Assembly (NCBI GenBank): GCA_026261815.1
Contig: JAMPIT010000258.1
Location: 8,795,501 to 8,859,500, forward strand
Length of the DNA stretch: 64,000 nucleotides
From: Monarcha castaneiventris obscurior
Lineage: Eukaryota > Chordata > Aves > Passeriformes > Monarchidae
Direction of reading: 5' to 3'
In this document: positions 1-13,300 of the stretch, one piece after another
Layout of the letters: every line of letters begins with the position of its first letter
Numbering within the stretch: the stretch's first letter is position 1
Program-made: the position numbers and the translations under genes
Notes under the pieces: generated by a model
What the model was told of the DNA's origin: nothing
The model's input: the letters and a program-made list of their open reading frames with translations, nothing else
The model's database searches: none

Positions 1-3000
1 AAGACTGTTTGATCACATGCACCCAAAATATCAGCCAGCCACAACTGTCCTACACTGCAGCCATTGCTATTTTTTTTACCCACAATAAGGGAAATATTAA
101 TCATTAGATCTCCTTTTTCACTGCAGTTACAGGTCTGCTTTGGATTTTAAAAACCCTGTGGGTAAGGAGTGTCTGTGGCCATCAAGGACACCAAATAGCT
201 CAGTAAATTCCTGCCTTCACAAAGAGGGAAATAAATGGATGAACTATGATCACCTCCTTGCATGTGGTTATCTTCAATTAATAACTCAATTCTTCCCTCA
301 CACAAGGTTGATGAGGTAAAGTCAACCACCAGCTAAAGCTGGAACCCAAACTTGCAGGAAGTTTAAGGTGGTGTTTTAGCCCTGAAGACCATGTCCTGAA
401 GTTATCAGGAGGTTTGTTCCAGAAAAATACAATGTGAGGGGGAAAATAAGATTTGAAAGAGCTCCAGAGCTCAGTATTAACTGCACATGTGGCATTTTGA
501 TCCATTTCCATAAGGCATAACATAATATTTGCTAAAGAAGGAGGAGGAGGAAGGGGAAAAAAAAGACCACAGTTAATATTCTCCTTCGGATTCCCCATTT
601 GCTGATTACTCTGCAAGCTGTGTAATTGGGTGTCTCTGGCAATATGATGAAATGTGCCACAAACATCAAAAAACGGTGCTATATTAAATCTGCTTTTCAT
701 AATCTCTTCTCATTTCCCAGACCTGAGACATTTTATTCAATTTTTCCTGACTAAGTTGATATGTAAAGCCATATAAACATATCAATGCAAATAAATACAT
801 ATATATTTTTCAAATGCTCATCGAAATGCACTCATTACAAAGATGTGCATCAAGGCTCTCTCACATGACTGGTAGCCAAAGAAACCAATTTTTTTTTAAC
901 ATTGCATTATTTTTAAGAATAGTTTACAGAGGTGTAGGCTACTTCTTTGTACTTCATTAACAAACCAAGCTCCATCTATCATGTTTCAGCCTTATCTTAC
1001 CTGATTAGAAAATCATTTCCCTATTTGCATTAAGGGCAAAAATCTATGCAAAGTCACCATAATGTTATTCAAGCCCCAGAACAGCAGCGAAGATCCTATT
1101 ATACACTGGGGCTGCCTCTGTTTTCAGGAGCTGCAAGTCCAGCAGGGACCATGCTGGTGTTTTATTTTAACCTGCTGCAAGGCACACGACAGAGAAACCC
1201 ATCTATTAATAATGCCTAAGTGACTTCAGTACCTGCAGCTTTTGTCTGTGTATCACTTGGGGCTTTTGCTTGCATTTTACCTGGTGTCTCCACGATTTGT
1301 AGCCCTTTTTTGGATGAAAGCCGCCTTTTAGCTCATCCCTGGGAAATTCTTCAGCTCCAACCCTCCAGGCTCTGCCACCAGCAGGGATGGTCAGAGCAGC
1401 ACTCCCAGGTGAGGATGGGGGATGATGGGATGGGGATGATGAATCCCAGCCTCTCCACTGTCAGCCTGTTCTTTGCCTTTTGCAGCTGATGGAGGAGAAT
1501 ATTTCCATTCCCATCGTGGCAGGAGTGTCCCGCTGCAGAAATGGTGGGATTGCAACTCGCCTGCACCAGGCTCACCAGATTAGACACAGAGCCTGGAAGG
1601 TGTTTAACTGTCTGACTTCCATACAAATCAGCAGATGTCAGGGAAACAGTTTTCTCCAAGCCCTGATTTACCCAGGACTCATCCAGGTGGCTCAGCCAAG
1701 GCCGGTTAGTCTCAGACTCTCATCCGTGTTGCAGGAATTGGAGCAGGATGGCCCTATTGCCCCCTTGAAGCCCTAATCCCGCTCCTCTTTCACAAACTGG
1801 CACCCCAAGTTGTTTTCCCACTGGGAGCAGGGCAGTGCTGGGACAGGCCAAGTCCATTTCTCAACTGTGCTTTTCCTGGAAGCCACCAGAACAGAGCCCA
1901 TGCTTACAGACCTTTGAGCTTCCAGCAGCATCCACCCCTCAGGGTTTTCCAACTCCCCTTCCCAACAAGTGCTGAGCAGGGAATGCAGAGGCCTAAAGCA
2001 AAGTGAGTTCACTCACAGACAGATGCAAAAAGCAAAGTTTCCTTCAGCTCGGCTTTCCTTCCAGCACATTCTCTCTGCAGTAGTAAGGTGAAATATCAGT
2101 GTTGGACTGCACCGTGTCCACAAGGAAACACAAGGGCAAACTGATGCATGGGAGCATGAGGTTATTTCAGCAGAACACCCCCCTGTCAGGATGCTCAGAT
2201 GAGGCTATTCCCAGGCTGACTTTTTAACTATCATTTTTGTACAGTAAACTTCACACCAGCCCTTATTTCAAAGGCAGTTTCGTCTGACATGCAATACTTA
2301 TGCTAATTTTCCAATTATTTCTTCCTTACGGAGTCAATGAATAGGTCACGAGCATCACAAAGGCTCTGTGAGTTAGGCCAAGTGTCCACCTTGGTGGTTT
2401 GGTGGCCATGGCCAGTGTGGCTGTTGGGGACAGGAGACCATCTCTCCAATGACACCACGAAAAGAAGCAGAGAAACCCAAAGCAGTTCCAAAGCCACCTT
2501 AAAATCTCCATTCAGGTCTCCACAGCTGCCCTGGGAAACATGAGGAAAACTGAAATACGCTGTGTTACCCTGGAAAAACCTATGCTGATGGATTTTCTTG
2601 TGTACGCTCTCATTCCTTAGTTAAAAAATGAACTTTCCTATAACAAGATAAATCACTTGCCTGGTGGAAGCAGCTCAGCTCCCTTCAGCTTGGCCTTGTT
2701 GAAGGGAAAAAAAATACTCAGAAGTTATTTGTCAGCTTCAGTTTTGCTTCATGTCACCAAAAAAAAAATCTTGTCTGATGTTTTTTCATATAGTCCAGTC
2801 CTCTCTTCCCCAAGGAGAACTGGGAGCTGTTTAGTAAAAACTTGGGATTGCTCTGTGGAGACCACCAGAGGTGAAACTCTTCCCCCAGGAGATTACCTGC
2901 TGTAGAGGGATCCACATGTGGAATTAAGGACATGTTTACTGCCGTGTCAAGAGAAGAGAGAAGCATCACATCTTTCTGAGCACCAGCCCTGCCTCACCCC

Positions 3001-5380
3001 AGCCCTCCCACCCCAGAAACCGTATTTGCCTCACCTCCCTGTAACAGGCACCTTAAAGGAGGAGAAAAAAGGCCTCTGATCCACTCTGAAACATGAGATA
3101 TCTCTCAAACCCTCAATAACATCTTAATTTCCTCTCCTCGCTCTCTGTGCTGGAGATGATTACACAGGCAGGAATGTTTCTGAAGACAAAAAAAAAATTA
3201 CATTAGTGGGGAACAATAGAGGGGAGACCTGGTGGAGCAAAAGTGAATTAGTTTTGCCTTCAGAGACACCCACGGAGAAAAGAAAGGTGTCTGAGTCACC
3301 TCAAAGTAATTCCTCTGCACACAGAGCTCCTCTAAACAGCTTAAGCAAAGAGAGACGAGAGATGTGCTTTTGATTTCAGCCCCATTTCCCAATTTTGTTT
3401 GTTTGCTTTTCTTCCACCTGCGTTTTTAAGTGCCTGCACCTCCCAGGACGTTTGCAGGGCTGTTACCTGCAGGAATGTGTCGTGTCTCCATCAGGTCCCA
3501 GCACAGCAGTCAGGGGTGGGAGGGGGCTTCACCTCTGCCCATGTTCCTGCAGCTTTCAGCCAGAACAATTGCGTTTTCTGCATAAAACTTAAGGACAAAT
3601 TGACCTGGGGTATCCAAAAACAGCAGGGAGGACTGCAGGATAAGCAAGGGAAAACAGGAGAGCAAGGAAAGGAGAAGAGCTAGAGCCTTTCACACAGGGA
3701 ATCTGGAAGGGCTGAAATCCCAAATAGTTACAATTTTATCTAAATGCCTTTTAGGTCCAAACACATTACTACTTATTTTTCCCCATTTAGCTTCATTTTT
3801 AACTTTAAAAAATCCCAAACACTTCTTTTTTGCCACTAAGTAGAATATTGCTAGTGGATTAATTTTTTTTTTTGTTGTTGTTTTAATTTCCTGACAATAT
3901 CTGCAAAAATCTCTGGGAAAGAAAAAACCAAACCCAAAACATAACAACTTGCTTTTCATTTATCTTTACTTGAAAAAAATGCTGAGGTTAAGCCCTCAAA
4001 GCCTGAATCGGGACCTCAGCCTAGGCCTTCCAGTTGGCCTTTAAAACACTGCTTTTTGGCTCATTTCTGGGGGCACGAGGGGTTCCTACCTCTGAACTTT
4101 CAGGCTGTCAGGCCAGACAAAAGTGAGCACCGCTCTCTTTTTCTTGAGGGTGAAGTGGAACACGCACCAGTAGCCAGGGTTCAGCATTGAGCACTGGAAC
4201 ACTGTACATTGAAAAATCCCTGTGCTGTCACACTTAACGAATAAATTACCGAGCTGTGCAAACAGGGCCAGGGATGCTCTTTATTTATTTATTTGTTTGT
4301 TTAAAAGCAGGGGGGAAATAAAAAGTAGCTTGTCCATAGGTTGCTTGCAAAATGCAAGTGTCAAGCAGCGGGGGGAGGAAAAATCAACAACAAAGGAGCT
4401 TAAAGACAAAATATTAAGAACCCCAAATTGGGTGAAAATTGCTTTCTGACAGATATCACCTATTGCAAATGAGACAGAAATACAAGTAATCTTGTAAAAT
4501 GAAAGCCAAGGACAGACTTGTACCTGCCTTAGATGAATAAGTATCCCATTATCTTGAAGAATGAGGGCCCCAGGCTGTGATTATGCCACTATTGTATTCT
4601 AAACAGCATGGTTTGTCAAATGGAATAAATCCTAGCAAAATCAAATAAAATAAAAAAAAAAGGGGATCCAATTTGAGGGCCAGCACACGATTTATTATTT
4701 TGTTTAATGTCGCCCTCTCGATGTTACTGATTATTGGGCAAAAGGCGCCGTGTTTAAGCATGTGTTTAGAGTCTCCTGTCCCCCTGGCAGGCTCCCAGGT
4801 GTCCTCCTGAATGTCACCCAGTGCTGGCCAGCTGTTTGCTGCTGCTGGTTGCCACCACCCGGCTCAAAAGCCTTAGAACAGCTCCAGATAGCCATGGCCC
4901 AGGCCAGCACCTTGGGGAAAGAAACTCCATATTTGGGTTTCCGCTTGGATGAGGCTCGTGGTGCCACTGAGGGATGGGGTGAAGAGCACTTTGTGCTGTG
5001 CTGGCAGTGGCAAAGCAAGCAGGAGCTAAAGGCAGGCAGCTGCATCAAAAATTGATAAGGTGAAAGGAAATTTCCCACTGATCTTCTTGTCCTTTATGGA
5101 TTTGGGATAACAGTCCGTCACCCAGTGTACCTTGAAAAGGTTTCTCCTCTTCCCAAAGTGCCACTTCTTGTTTCATGATGTCTCAAGCTTGATTTAAAAA
5201 AAAAAAAGAAAGGTGGTTAAGAGGACCAAACGGATTATATTTGTTAGGAGGTGTTCTATGAAATACTTGATGTTGTTTTACCTGCTTGAGTCACAGGGTG
5301 GGACTGGACATGAACCTGCCTCTGCACAAGGTAGAGGCATTGCTGTACCACTGGCATGATGAGTATTAAGGAGACAGATC

Positions 5381-5500
5381 CAGAATCACAGGATCATTTA
5401 TGCTGGAAAAGGCCTCTAAGATCATTTGGACCAACCATTAACCAAATACTAAGTCCAGCCCTGCTTTGCATTCAGCTGACTCCCAAAAGCTGGAAAATTC
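5381..5500 (-). repeat. CR1 LINE 3' end, fragment
   Basis: The segment starts with a degenerate 'agaatcacaggatcattta' and runs on through 'ggaaaaggcctctaagatc', which is the reverse complement of the well-known 3' end of avian CR1 elements. The similarity fades after about 100 bases, so the element is 5'-truncated and old. The right boundary is approximate. Confidence 0.75.
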
Positions 5501-7939
5501 CTCGGGAATCTGACCCTGACATCTCCCAGTCGCACTCAGAAGTGGATGTTCAGGAGAAGCTGGTACAACCACAGGCAAATGAAAACAGGAGGGAAGCTCT
5601 TGGAAATATTTCAGGACAGCAGTTTGCTGAGGAAGGAGCATTCCTGTACCCTGGCTCACCTCAGGGAGTTACTGCAATTCCTTGACTTTTCTTTGACGGG
5701 GCTCTGATTTCCTCAGCTGTGAGAGGAAGGTAACGCTGCCTTTAACTGGCATAATCTGTTCCCTGTGCATAAACCCTCCAGTTCCCTAAAAAACACTGAG
5801 CCGGGAGCAGAATGGGAGATGGAACATGTAAATAATCCCTGTGGACATGGACCTCAGAGCACCTTTTGCCCAAACAGCCCTTGTGATGATCCCTCCCCCT
5901 CCCATAAACCCTGTCTCCTTGAGTTCTCCATGGATGAGCAGTGGTTGTTCATATTGTGGCTCTTCAAAGGACCAAGGGTTTTTGGAAATGTAAGTTTTAA
6001 GTGCAAAAATGCAGCAGTTTGTCAGGTCCTCGGGGCAGGAGCTCTTAGGGCTTGAAAGCAGATTGCCCTCACACAACAAGGGCTGATTCTAGCAATGAGT
6101 GAGCTGACAAAGTCTAGGAGTAACAGCAAGAAATGATGGATTTAAAGAGTCAAAAATAAAGTGGGTATATTTTATTTAGGCAAAGTTACAATTGAAATCA
6201 ATAAGAACTAGGGAATGTAGCCTTGTAATTTGACTTGAAAACATTATTTGTTAAGGACTATGAAAAACAGAGGAATTTCAACAGTCTAGTTAATTTTACA
6301 TCATTTTGTGCAGGCTATTTAACTCTCCTGAACCTCTTTGCTTCTGGACATGGGAATGTCACTCAGTCTCTGTTTCTCTCAAGTTTCATAGTACTGCCAG
6401 CCACAAGCATAAAGAAAGTTACTCTCGAGTTTCTAAAATAATTAATGAGATTTTGTCATGTAGATAAAGGACAACTTGACTTCTGTAGTCAATTGTCAAA
6501 TTTCTGTAAACCACAAAAGGGAAAAAAACTCATTTAAAAGCAGAGGTGTTTTCATATTCACAGGTCTGCAGGAGCTGGATTTTAACTCCTTGGGCTTTCT
6601 CCCCCTCACTCCCCAAACAGTGCAAATTCTGGGCAGAGAGTTCCTCTTGCTGGATGTCTACAGCTTCTGCAGTGTTCTTGTTCATTAGCAGGTCTCTTGA
6701 TAAAGTTCTCCTGGTGCTTTTAATCAGGCATGGGCTCTAGAAAACACAAACCCTCATTATAGAATAGCTACAGGTGGTCCAGAAAGTAAAAAAGACAGAA
6801 GTTGTTCCTTTCCCCAGCCACTCTGAGCAGCCCAGAAATGACATTACCTGCAGGACTTCCTTTTCCAACACAAACCAGAAACGATGGCAAGGTTTCTGTT
6901 TGCTTTGTGCAGAACAAGAGAAAAACATTCCACACCCACAGAGTCAAACGAGACCCAGATTTTCCTAAATGAATCTGAATATTTTACCAGAAATGCTTAC
7001 TTTCTATTGAACAATACGGATTTGAGAGGGCTCACACAGGTCCATCCATCATGTTTCAGGTTGGGAAAGGTGAAGAAGACACTGGCCTCTTCAAAATCTT
7101 CTCTATCACAGGTCCTAACCTGCAAAAAGACAAAAGCATCTTCCAGGTGGAAACATCAAAAGCCTGCATCTCCTTAGCCTTCTGAAATGAGCACACAGGG
7201 GAATTTAATACTACTTGATTCCATTTCCCAGGAAAGCTCAGGGTGTTTGTGTTCTTGTTTTACATGAAAGTAGCTTCAAAACTTTCCAAATTTCTTTCTC
7301 TTTCGCAACTATTTTTGCCTCTTGGTTTCCAAAACACGCTTTGAGTTTTCAAAATACACTTTCTGGTTTTTTATTCCCCCCGTCCTTATTTCAAAATTCT
7401 TCTGCTTTTCTGGAGCTTCTGTTTCCTATCACCTGGAATGTTCAGAAGCAAGCCCCAAATATTTCCAATTAAGTTCCTACCAGGACTCCAATTCCACCTT
7501 AAGAAAAGAAGGAGAAAAAGCAAAAAAACCCAACAACTAAAATGCCCAGTGAGAGCCATGAAATCCCACGCCAGAAAAAAAAAAAAAAAAAAATCAAGAA
7601 ACTGGGACTTTCAAAAGCGAATATTCTCCCTGTAATATGGAGATTTGCACCTAAAAAATCCTCCAGCAGCCATTTCAGCATTAACCACCACTGCTTTTTT
7701 TTTTTTTTAATTTATTTTTTCTTATTTTTCCCAGGCCATGGTGCTGGCTGCCCACGAGCCCCACAGCAATGCCCTGACCCCCTCTCCCAGCTCCTGTGCC
7801 GTGGGGCGATGCTCCCCAGAGCCCACCTCCCCATTCAGGGCCGTGATTATGCTTTCCCCACCACGCTGAAAGCCCTGTGCAGAGGGGAGGGAAAGAGGGG
7901 AGAAGAATCCAAAGGCATTCTGGCACCCCGGCCCGATAA

Positions 7940-8135
7940 GAAACTTTAGCCCTATTCAGCGACTGACAGCCGCTTGTAGAATATGATCTTAATCCTGTTT
8001 CGAACATTCTCTCGCCCTTCGGCCGCCCTATTCCAGGCTGTATTCTTCCAACCGTCGCTCCAGCAAATCCCCCAAAGAGAATTACTGGGGGGAGATAAAC
8101 ATCAAAGGGAAATTCAAGAAATCTACAGTAGGTTC
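7940..8135. promoter_or_regulatory. Candidate conserved non-coding element
   Basis: This is a block of unique, non-repetitive, non-coding sequence rich in recognisable binding cores. It has TAATCC (7990-7995), the core bound by OTX/DMBX-type homeodomains, and ATCAAAGG (8101-8108), a TCF/LEF core, next to a forkhead-like ATAAACA. Such cores occur by chance, so the call rests on their density and on the lack of repeats and coding frames. Conservation cannot be tested here. Confidence 0.25.
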
Positions 8136-10129
8136 ACACAGTGGGGGAAAGAGGGGCAGGTGGGGGCTGGTGGAGAGGGCTGTCTCTCCCCTCGCCCTGG
8201 TTGCATTCCTCAGGGCTGGCTCTCTGCAGAGCAGCCCCCCCAAACCTGCTCAGCAGAGTGCCATTTTTAGGATTTTGGGGGTTTTTATCCTGTTTTAGGC
8301 TTTTTTTTTTTTCCCTTGGGATTAAGAGATCCTGGTCAGGCAAAGCTCTGAACACAACCACTGTGTGTAAAAATCCACCCCTTCCCCAGAGAGGTGCATC
8401 ACCTAAACGGAGAAAACAGAGGTGGGAGAAGTGGTGGATGTTTTCCTGGTAGGAAGCACAAATGGGGAGAACCCATGGGTTTGCCCAGCAGCACAGGAGA
8501 AGAAGTCTGCTGTAGAAATGAAATGAGTGAACATCATTTGGGAGCTCCCAGTAATTCCCAGCAGGTGCAGGAGCCTTCAGCACTCAGAGACTCAGTCCCG
8601 TGGTGCTCCCTGAAGAGCTCCCAGCAGGTTGCCAATGGCTTGGAAGGAGCCTCCATGTGAGCCCATGGGAAGCCATTCATATTTGTCACAAAATTGTGGC
8701 TCTCCTCTGGGATGTAACCTCCAGGACCAAGGGAAAGGTAGGGTTCTGAGGACAGTGCCGGTCTTTCCATCCTGTCTCACTTCAGTCCTCCAGAGATCAG
8801 GGCCCTGCTCTCTGCTTTCTGTGCAGCTGGTGAAGAAGGATGAGCTCCTGCCACCCCCCAGCTTCACATGACCAAGGTGACACCTGGACCAGACATCCTC
8901 CAAAGACCCCTTCTAACCCAAATTACTGCTGTAAACACTGTGATTCAAGAGGAACTGACTTACAACAGGGCACAAAACATCTGGTCTTTAAAGACAGTGA
9001 AGAAAATTGAGACAGCTAAGTTATCCTCAGCACTGCAGAAGCGCCCCTTACTAACTCCCCTGGGATCTTTCCTTCCTGCTGGCCCTAATTCACAGATATG
9101 TTCACACCAACTCCATCAGCACTTTCTTCCCAGCCCTTTCCAGCAGCTGTGAAACTTGGGTAAACACAGCCTTGACCTGGTGCTGGCAACAGCCTGGCTC
9201 CAGGCCGGAGATGGGTTTGAAATGCTCAGAGGTGCCCTAACCCCACCCAAGCCTGCTCCTCAGTTCCCAAATGTTTGAAAAGAGGTTTTATTCTGGGGGA
9301 AAAAGAAAAAAAAAAAAAAAAAAAAAGCTGTTGCAATAAGAGCACTCCGAGACTGTGCAGCAGCTTCCAGGAGGTGAAAATCTGATGAGCTATAAAAGAA
9401 TAGAGAGACCTAAAAATAGAGCTCCCACCACCCACACGAAAGGATTAACTTTCTGCTAGGAAACAGGACAGCCTTGACCTTGAGCAAGGCAGAGATGCCT
9501 GGCTTGCTACTGTCCTCTCTGCTGCCCCATTACTTGTGGTTTGGAGAAGCAGCTTCACATTCTTGGTTCTGGTTTTCCTGTTTGTCAAAGGAGGCTGAAT
9601 GCCCTTGTATGTTTATTGATGCTGGAGGTTCACATCTTGTCAGATTTATCCCAGATCTCAGGGGCCTACCTGGACTGCAAGGAATCATCACCAGTTAACA
9701 GGGCAGGAGCTACGGTGGACTCCTTTCAACCCTTTTCTCTTGCAATTCTATGTCAAAACCTGTTTTATTTGATGCAGATAACCTTTAAATACAGACCAGC
9801 GATGAAGGCATCCACCTTACAATAGTTATTTTGCTTTCTTTTAACTCATTTTGTGGTTTTGGCATTTCACCTTTGCAGAGAAAGTTGAGGGCGGGGGTAG
9901 GTGGGAGGAGACATATTCCTCATTTCCATCACATTCAGCAAGAAAGAAAAAGTCACAAAAGAGAGTTCCCTTTCCAGCCTACACAACCCCTGTCACAGAT
10001 TTTTGGTGTAACTGCTTGATTAAAGCCATACAACCCCCACAAGGCACTCTTACAACCATGGACAACCCTGAGAGAGGCCAGAGGATATGGGAAAGCATCT
10101 TCTTTCTGCTCATCTTTAGTTAAACCTGA

Positions 10130-10345
10130 GATGGAAAAACATGTCTGGTTTTGAGAACCAGTTCAAGAAAGATACGTATTGGCTGGAGAGAGTCCAGAGA
10201 AAAATAATGAGAATAACTGGAAAACAGCCTCCATAAAGAAAAATTAAGATTATTGACGTTGTGTAACCTGGAAAGAGAAAGCAAAGGGAGTTTCAGACAC
10301 ATGGGTGCAGTAACTACAGAAAGGCCTTTTAGGGGCCAGAACTAG
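10130..10345 (+). repeat. Old CR1 LINE fragment
   Basis: The segment includes 'ggctggagagagtccagag', then an AATAATGAGAAT stretch, then a 'taacctggaaagagaaagc' block. This follows, in order, the internal part of the avian CR1 3' region (ggctggagagggtccagag ... agcctggagaaaag). Many substitutions show that it is an old insertion. Both ends are approximate. Confidence 0.65.
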
Positions 10346-13300
10346 TCCCTTTACTGTGTTCTCAAAGAACAGCACAAGACCCAGGCTTAGAAATACAATC
10401 TTTGAATTTTGCTGATCAGAATACATCTAGGGCTTTCTGCCCTGTTAGCATTTCCTAGGTCTCCTGTCTCCCTGGGATGCTCTCTCTCTCTCCCACGTCA
10501 TTTGATATGTTGGGAATTGTTATTTACTTCTAACACTTTGTGTGGCCTGAGGACTCAGCTATTGCTAGGCTGGTCCCCAAACCTCTGGTTCAGCTTCACA
10601 ACCTCGTCTGTCACTGCACATCACAAGCCAAAGGACTTCAGTGAACTGACTCCCCCTCAAAACAGGGAATCCATCCTCCAGTCTAAAGTCTGCCAACAAG
10701 GAGGTACCCCCCACCTCACCTTCAGCAAATAATTACTGTGCTTAATTACCCTCTCAGCCCATGTTAATCTCACTATGAGGTCCTGTCTCATCCTAAGGCT
10801 CATACCTCCTTCTCGGGTTGCTTGAGATTTCACCCCTGATTGCTGATGGCATCCATGGTCCTGATGGATATGAAAAGCTCGGATAGATCAGTTGCACAGG
10901 GAGGCTTAAGTGTTGCCAAGACCATAATGAAAATTCCTTTCTGTAGAAACTCTGACCCAGACATGAAACCCAACCCTCAGTGGGAGACCTCTGATTTCAC
11001 AGAAGACAAAAGCCAAGCATGCTAAAAAAATTATCATTCTCTTGGAGAATGGGAATTTATCATTCAGGTGGGAAGTGCTCCATTAGCCTCCACGCATTGG
11101 TTTATTAAGGGCTGTTTTTCTTGGGATTTATTTTAAATCAACAGAATGGGTTTGGGAATACTTTGTGTTTGGTTTCTGTGGACAACAGAACAACCAAAAC
11201 ATCGAGCACTTTTCAGCATCCAAGGCTCCTTTCTTGCATCATCCCAGAAGTGTTTATTTGGACTTGAGGACTAGTTTGATGAATGTTTGGGAGATGGAGC
11301 AGTGACAACACATCACTCACTGAGATGGTGCCACTAGGCAGAGGAAACGATGTGGGGAAGCTCATCCTGTCCATAGGGATGGGATATCCATCCACCTCGG
11401 CCTTGAACGCCGTGTGGTCTTTGTCCAGTGGTAACTGCATTCACCAGTCTGCTCGACATGTCCAAGAATCACATCCATGCCTGGCTTGGTGTCCAGGTGT
11501 AGAAATCCAGATCCAGAACGTCCATCATGTGGAAAAGAGTAAAGGTATCTGGGTATATACATTGTTATTTGATTTCACTCATGACAACGTTAGATTGATT
11601 TAGAGTTAATATTCCCACAAAATCTGTGCTTAAGGAAAAAAGAGCCCATAGAAATCCTCATCTCCACCCCCAAGGGTTACCACAGTTTTAACAGAGAGAA
11701 GAAGAAACCAGTCAAGGGGCACGGTGGTGCTGTCCCATATTGGTACAGCAGCTTTGCGTTTTAGAGTCCCAATTCACTTAATTTCCTTGAATTTGTCTTG
11801 TGACCTCTCTGCTTTATCCCTCCTCAAGCGGGGCAAGCAGGAATGTGCCCACATTCAAAGTGCCGTAGAAATGGGTTACAAATTTGGTCATTCCCTGTGT
11901 CCAGAACAAGAGATGTTTCTGGATGGCCCAGCTCAGGACTGATCCTACACGTTCAGGCTGAGCACCGCGTCCATGGCCAGATGAGTCCCAGGATCCCAGC
12001 ATATCCCTGCTCCCCTTTCCCAGGGAACACAGCTGAGGAGGAGAGCTGGAGGAGCAGGATTTGTGAGCTGCAAAGTGCCCACATGCCACACAATGTGATC
12101 ACAGCCACAAGGATGTGCTCATGCTGGGGAGGCTCTTGCCCTTTCTCCATGCCAGACCATTGCAAAACCAGCTTCTGGGAGGATTCTGCTTCTCATTTAT
12201 TTCTCCTGGGTCTGTCCATGCTTCCCCCCATCAGCTTTGCCAAGTTTTAGCTCATTCTGCATTCTGAAAACAGTTCCAATTAAATGGCTTTTCAATCAGT
12301 TTGATCACAAGTGCACTTGCCAGAAGTGTGGCATGTCCATGAAATCAGGAATTTCCTGCAGGACAGCTACTCTCTAAAAAAAAATATTTGGATTTTTTCT
12401 TGGAAAATGATCAGTTCAAAAACTATTCAGCCTTGTAGCCAACATTTTTCTTTTTATTTCTTCCAGAATTTGGAGTAGATTCTCCCCCTCCCCTTAAAAT
12501 TTTGTTCTCAACAAAATATTTCATGGATAAAAAACCAAAAGCACTCTGTCCTGGCTCAGAGTTCAAACAGGCAGGAATTTTCACACAGCCCAGACCTGGG
12601 GCTTGGAAATACTCTGGCTTCTTGACAAAGCCCATTTGGTAAAGTAGCTGAGAGTGCCCATGTTTGTCTAAGGCACACCTCCAACCAGTTTAACGCTGGA
12701 GTGGCAAACCCAGTTTGAATAATTCCTAATACAGCCCTGCTGAGACTTCCCCTTCCAGTAAATATTTATTTTTGTTAGCAGCAACTATGCAAGAGACATA
12801 CTTTTGGGGTTGGCTCTTTCCCCTTTTCTCAGCTTCTTGAGGACCAAGTCATGATTTTATGTGGTTTTTTCCCTCGCTCCACACTCAGCAGTCCAGAGGA
12901 TCACTGCGATTTATCCGAGCAACGAGGGTGCACCTGGTGGTTACTCCCCAGACCAGATTGCTGTGAGATAGAAGAGCTGGGCTGTGCTCCCCCACTGCTC
13001 CTGATGAGGAGAGATTAGACGGGGAAGCCTGATAGCCTGGCCCTGGAAGGGAGCAAATGAGCAACCCTAAATACCTTCCTAGACCCGGTGACCGTAAGTC
13101 CTTGGCGGTGACTGGTCCTTGTGGGATAATGCCAGGAATAGGCATATTAAGCACATGAATGTCAAGTCCTAATTCATCTCTCTAATGTTGTACAGTAGCA
13201 GGACTGTACCCCCCTGCTGTGGTGTAATTTCACGCTGAGGAGTCTGATGGGGCTTCCTGCAGACTGATCCTTTATGGATCAGAAAACTCACTTTCTCTTT

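Noticed and set aside
12880..13160. Possible conserved element with GATTTATCC and GATTAGAC words
   Set aside because: The motif density is too low to set it apart from background without an alignment.
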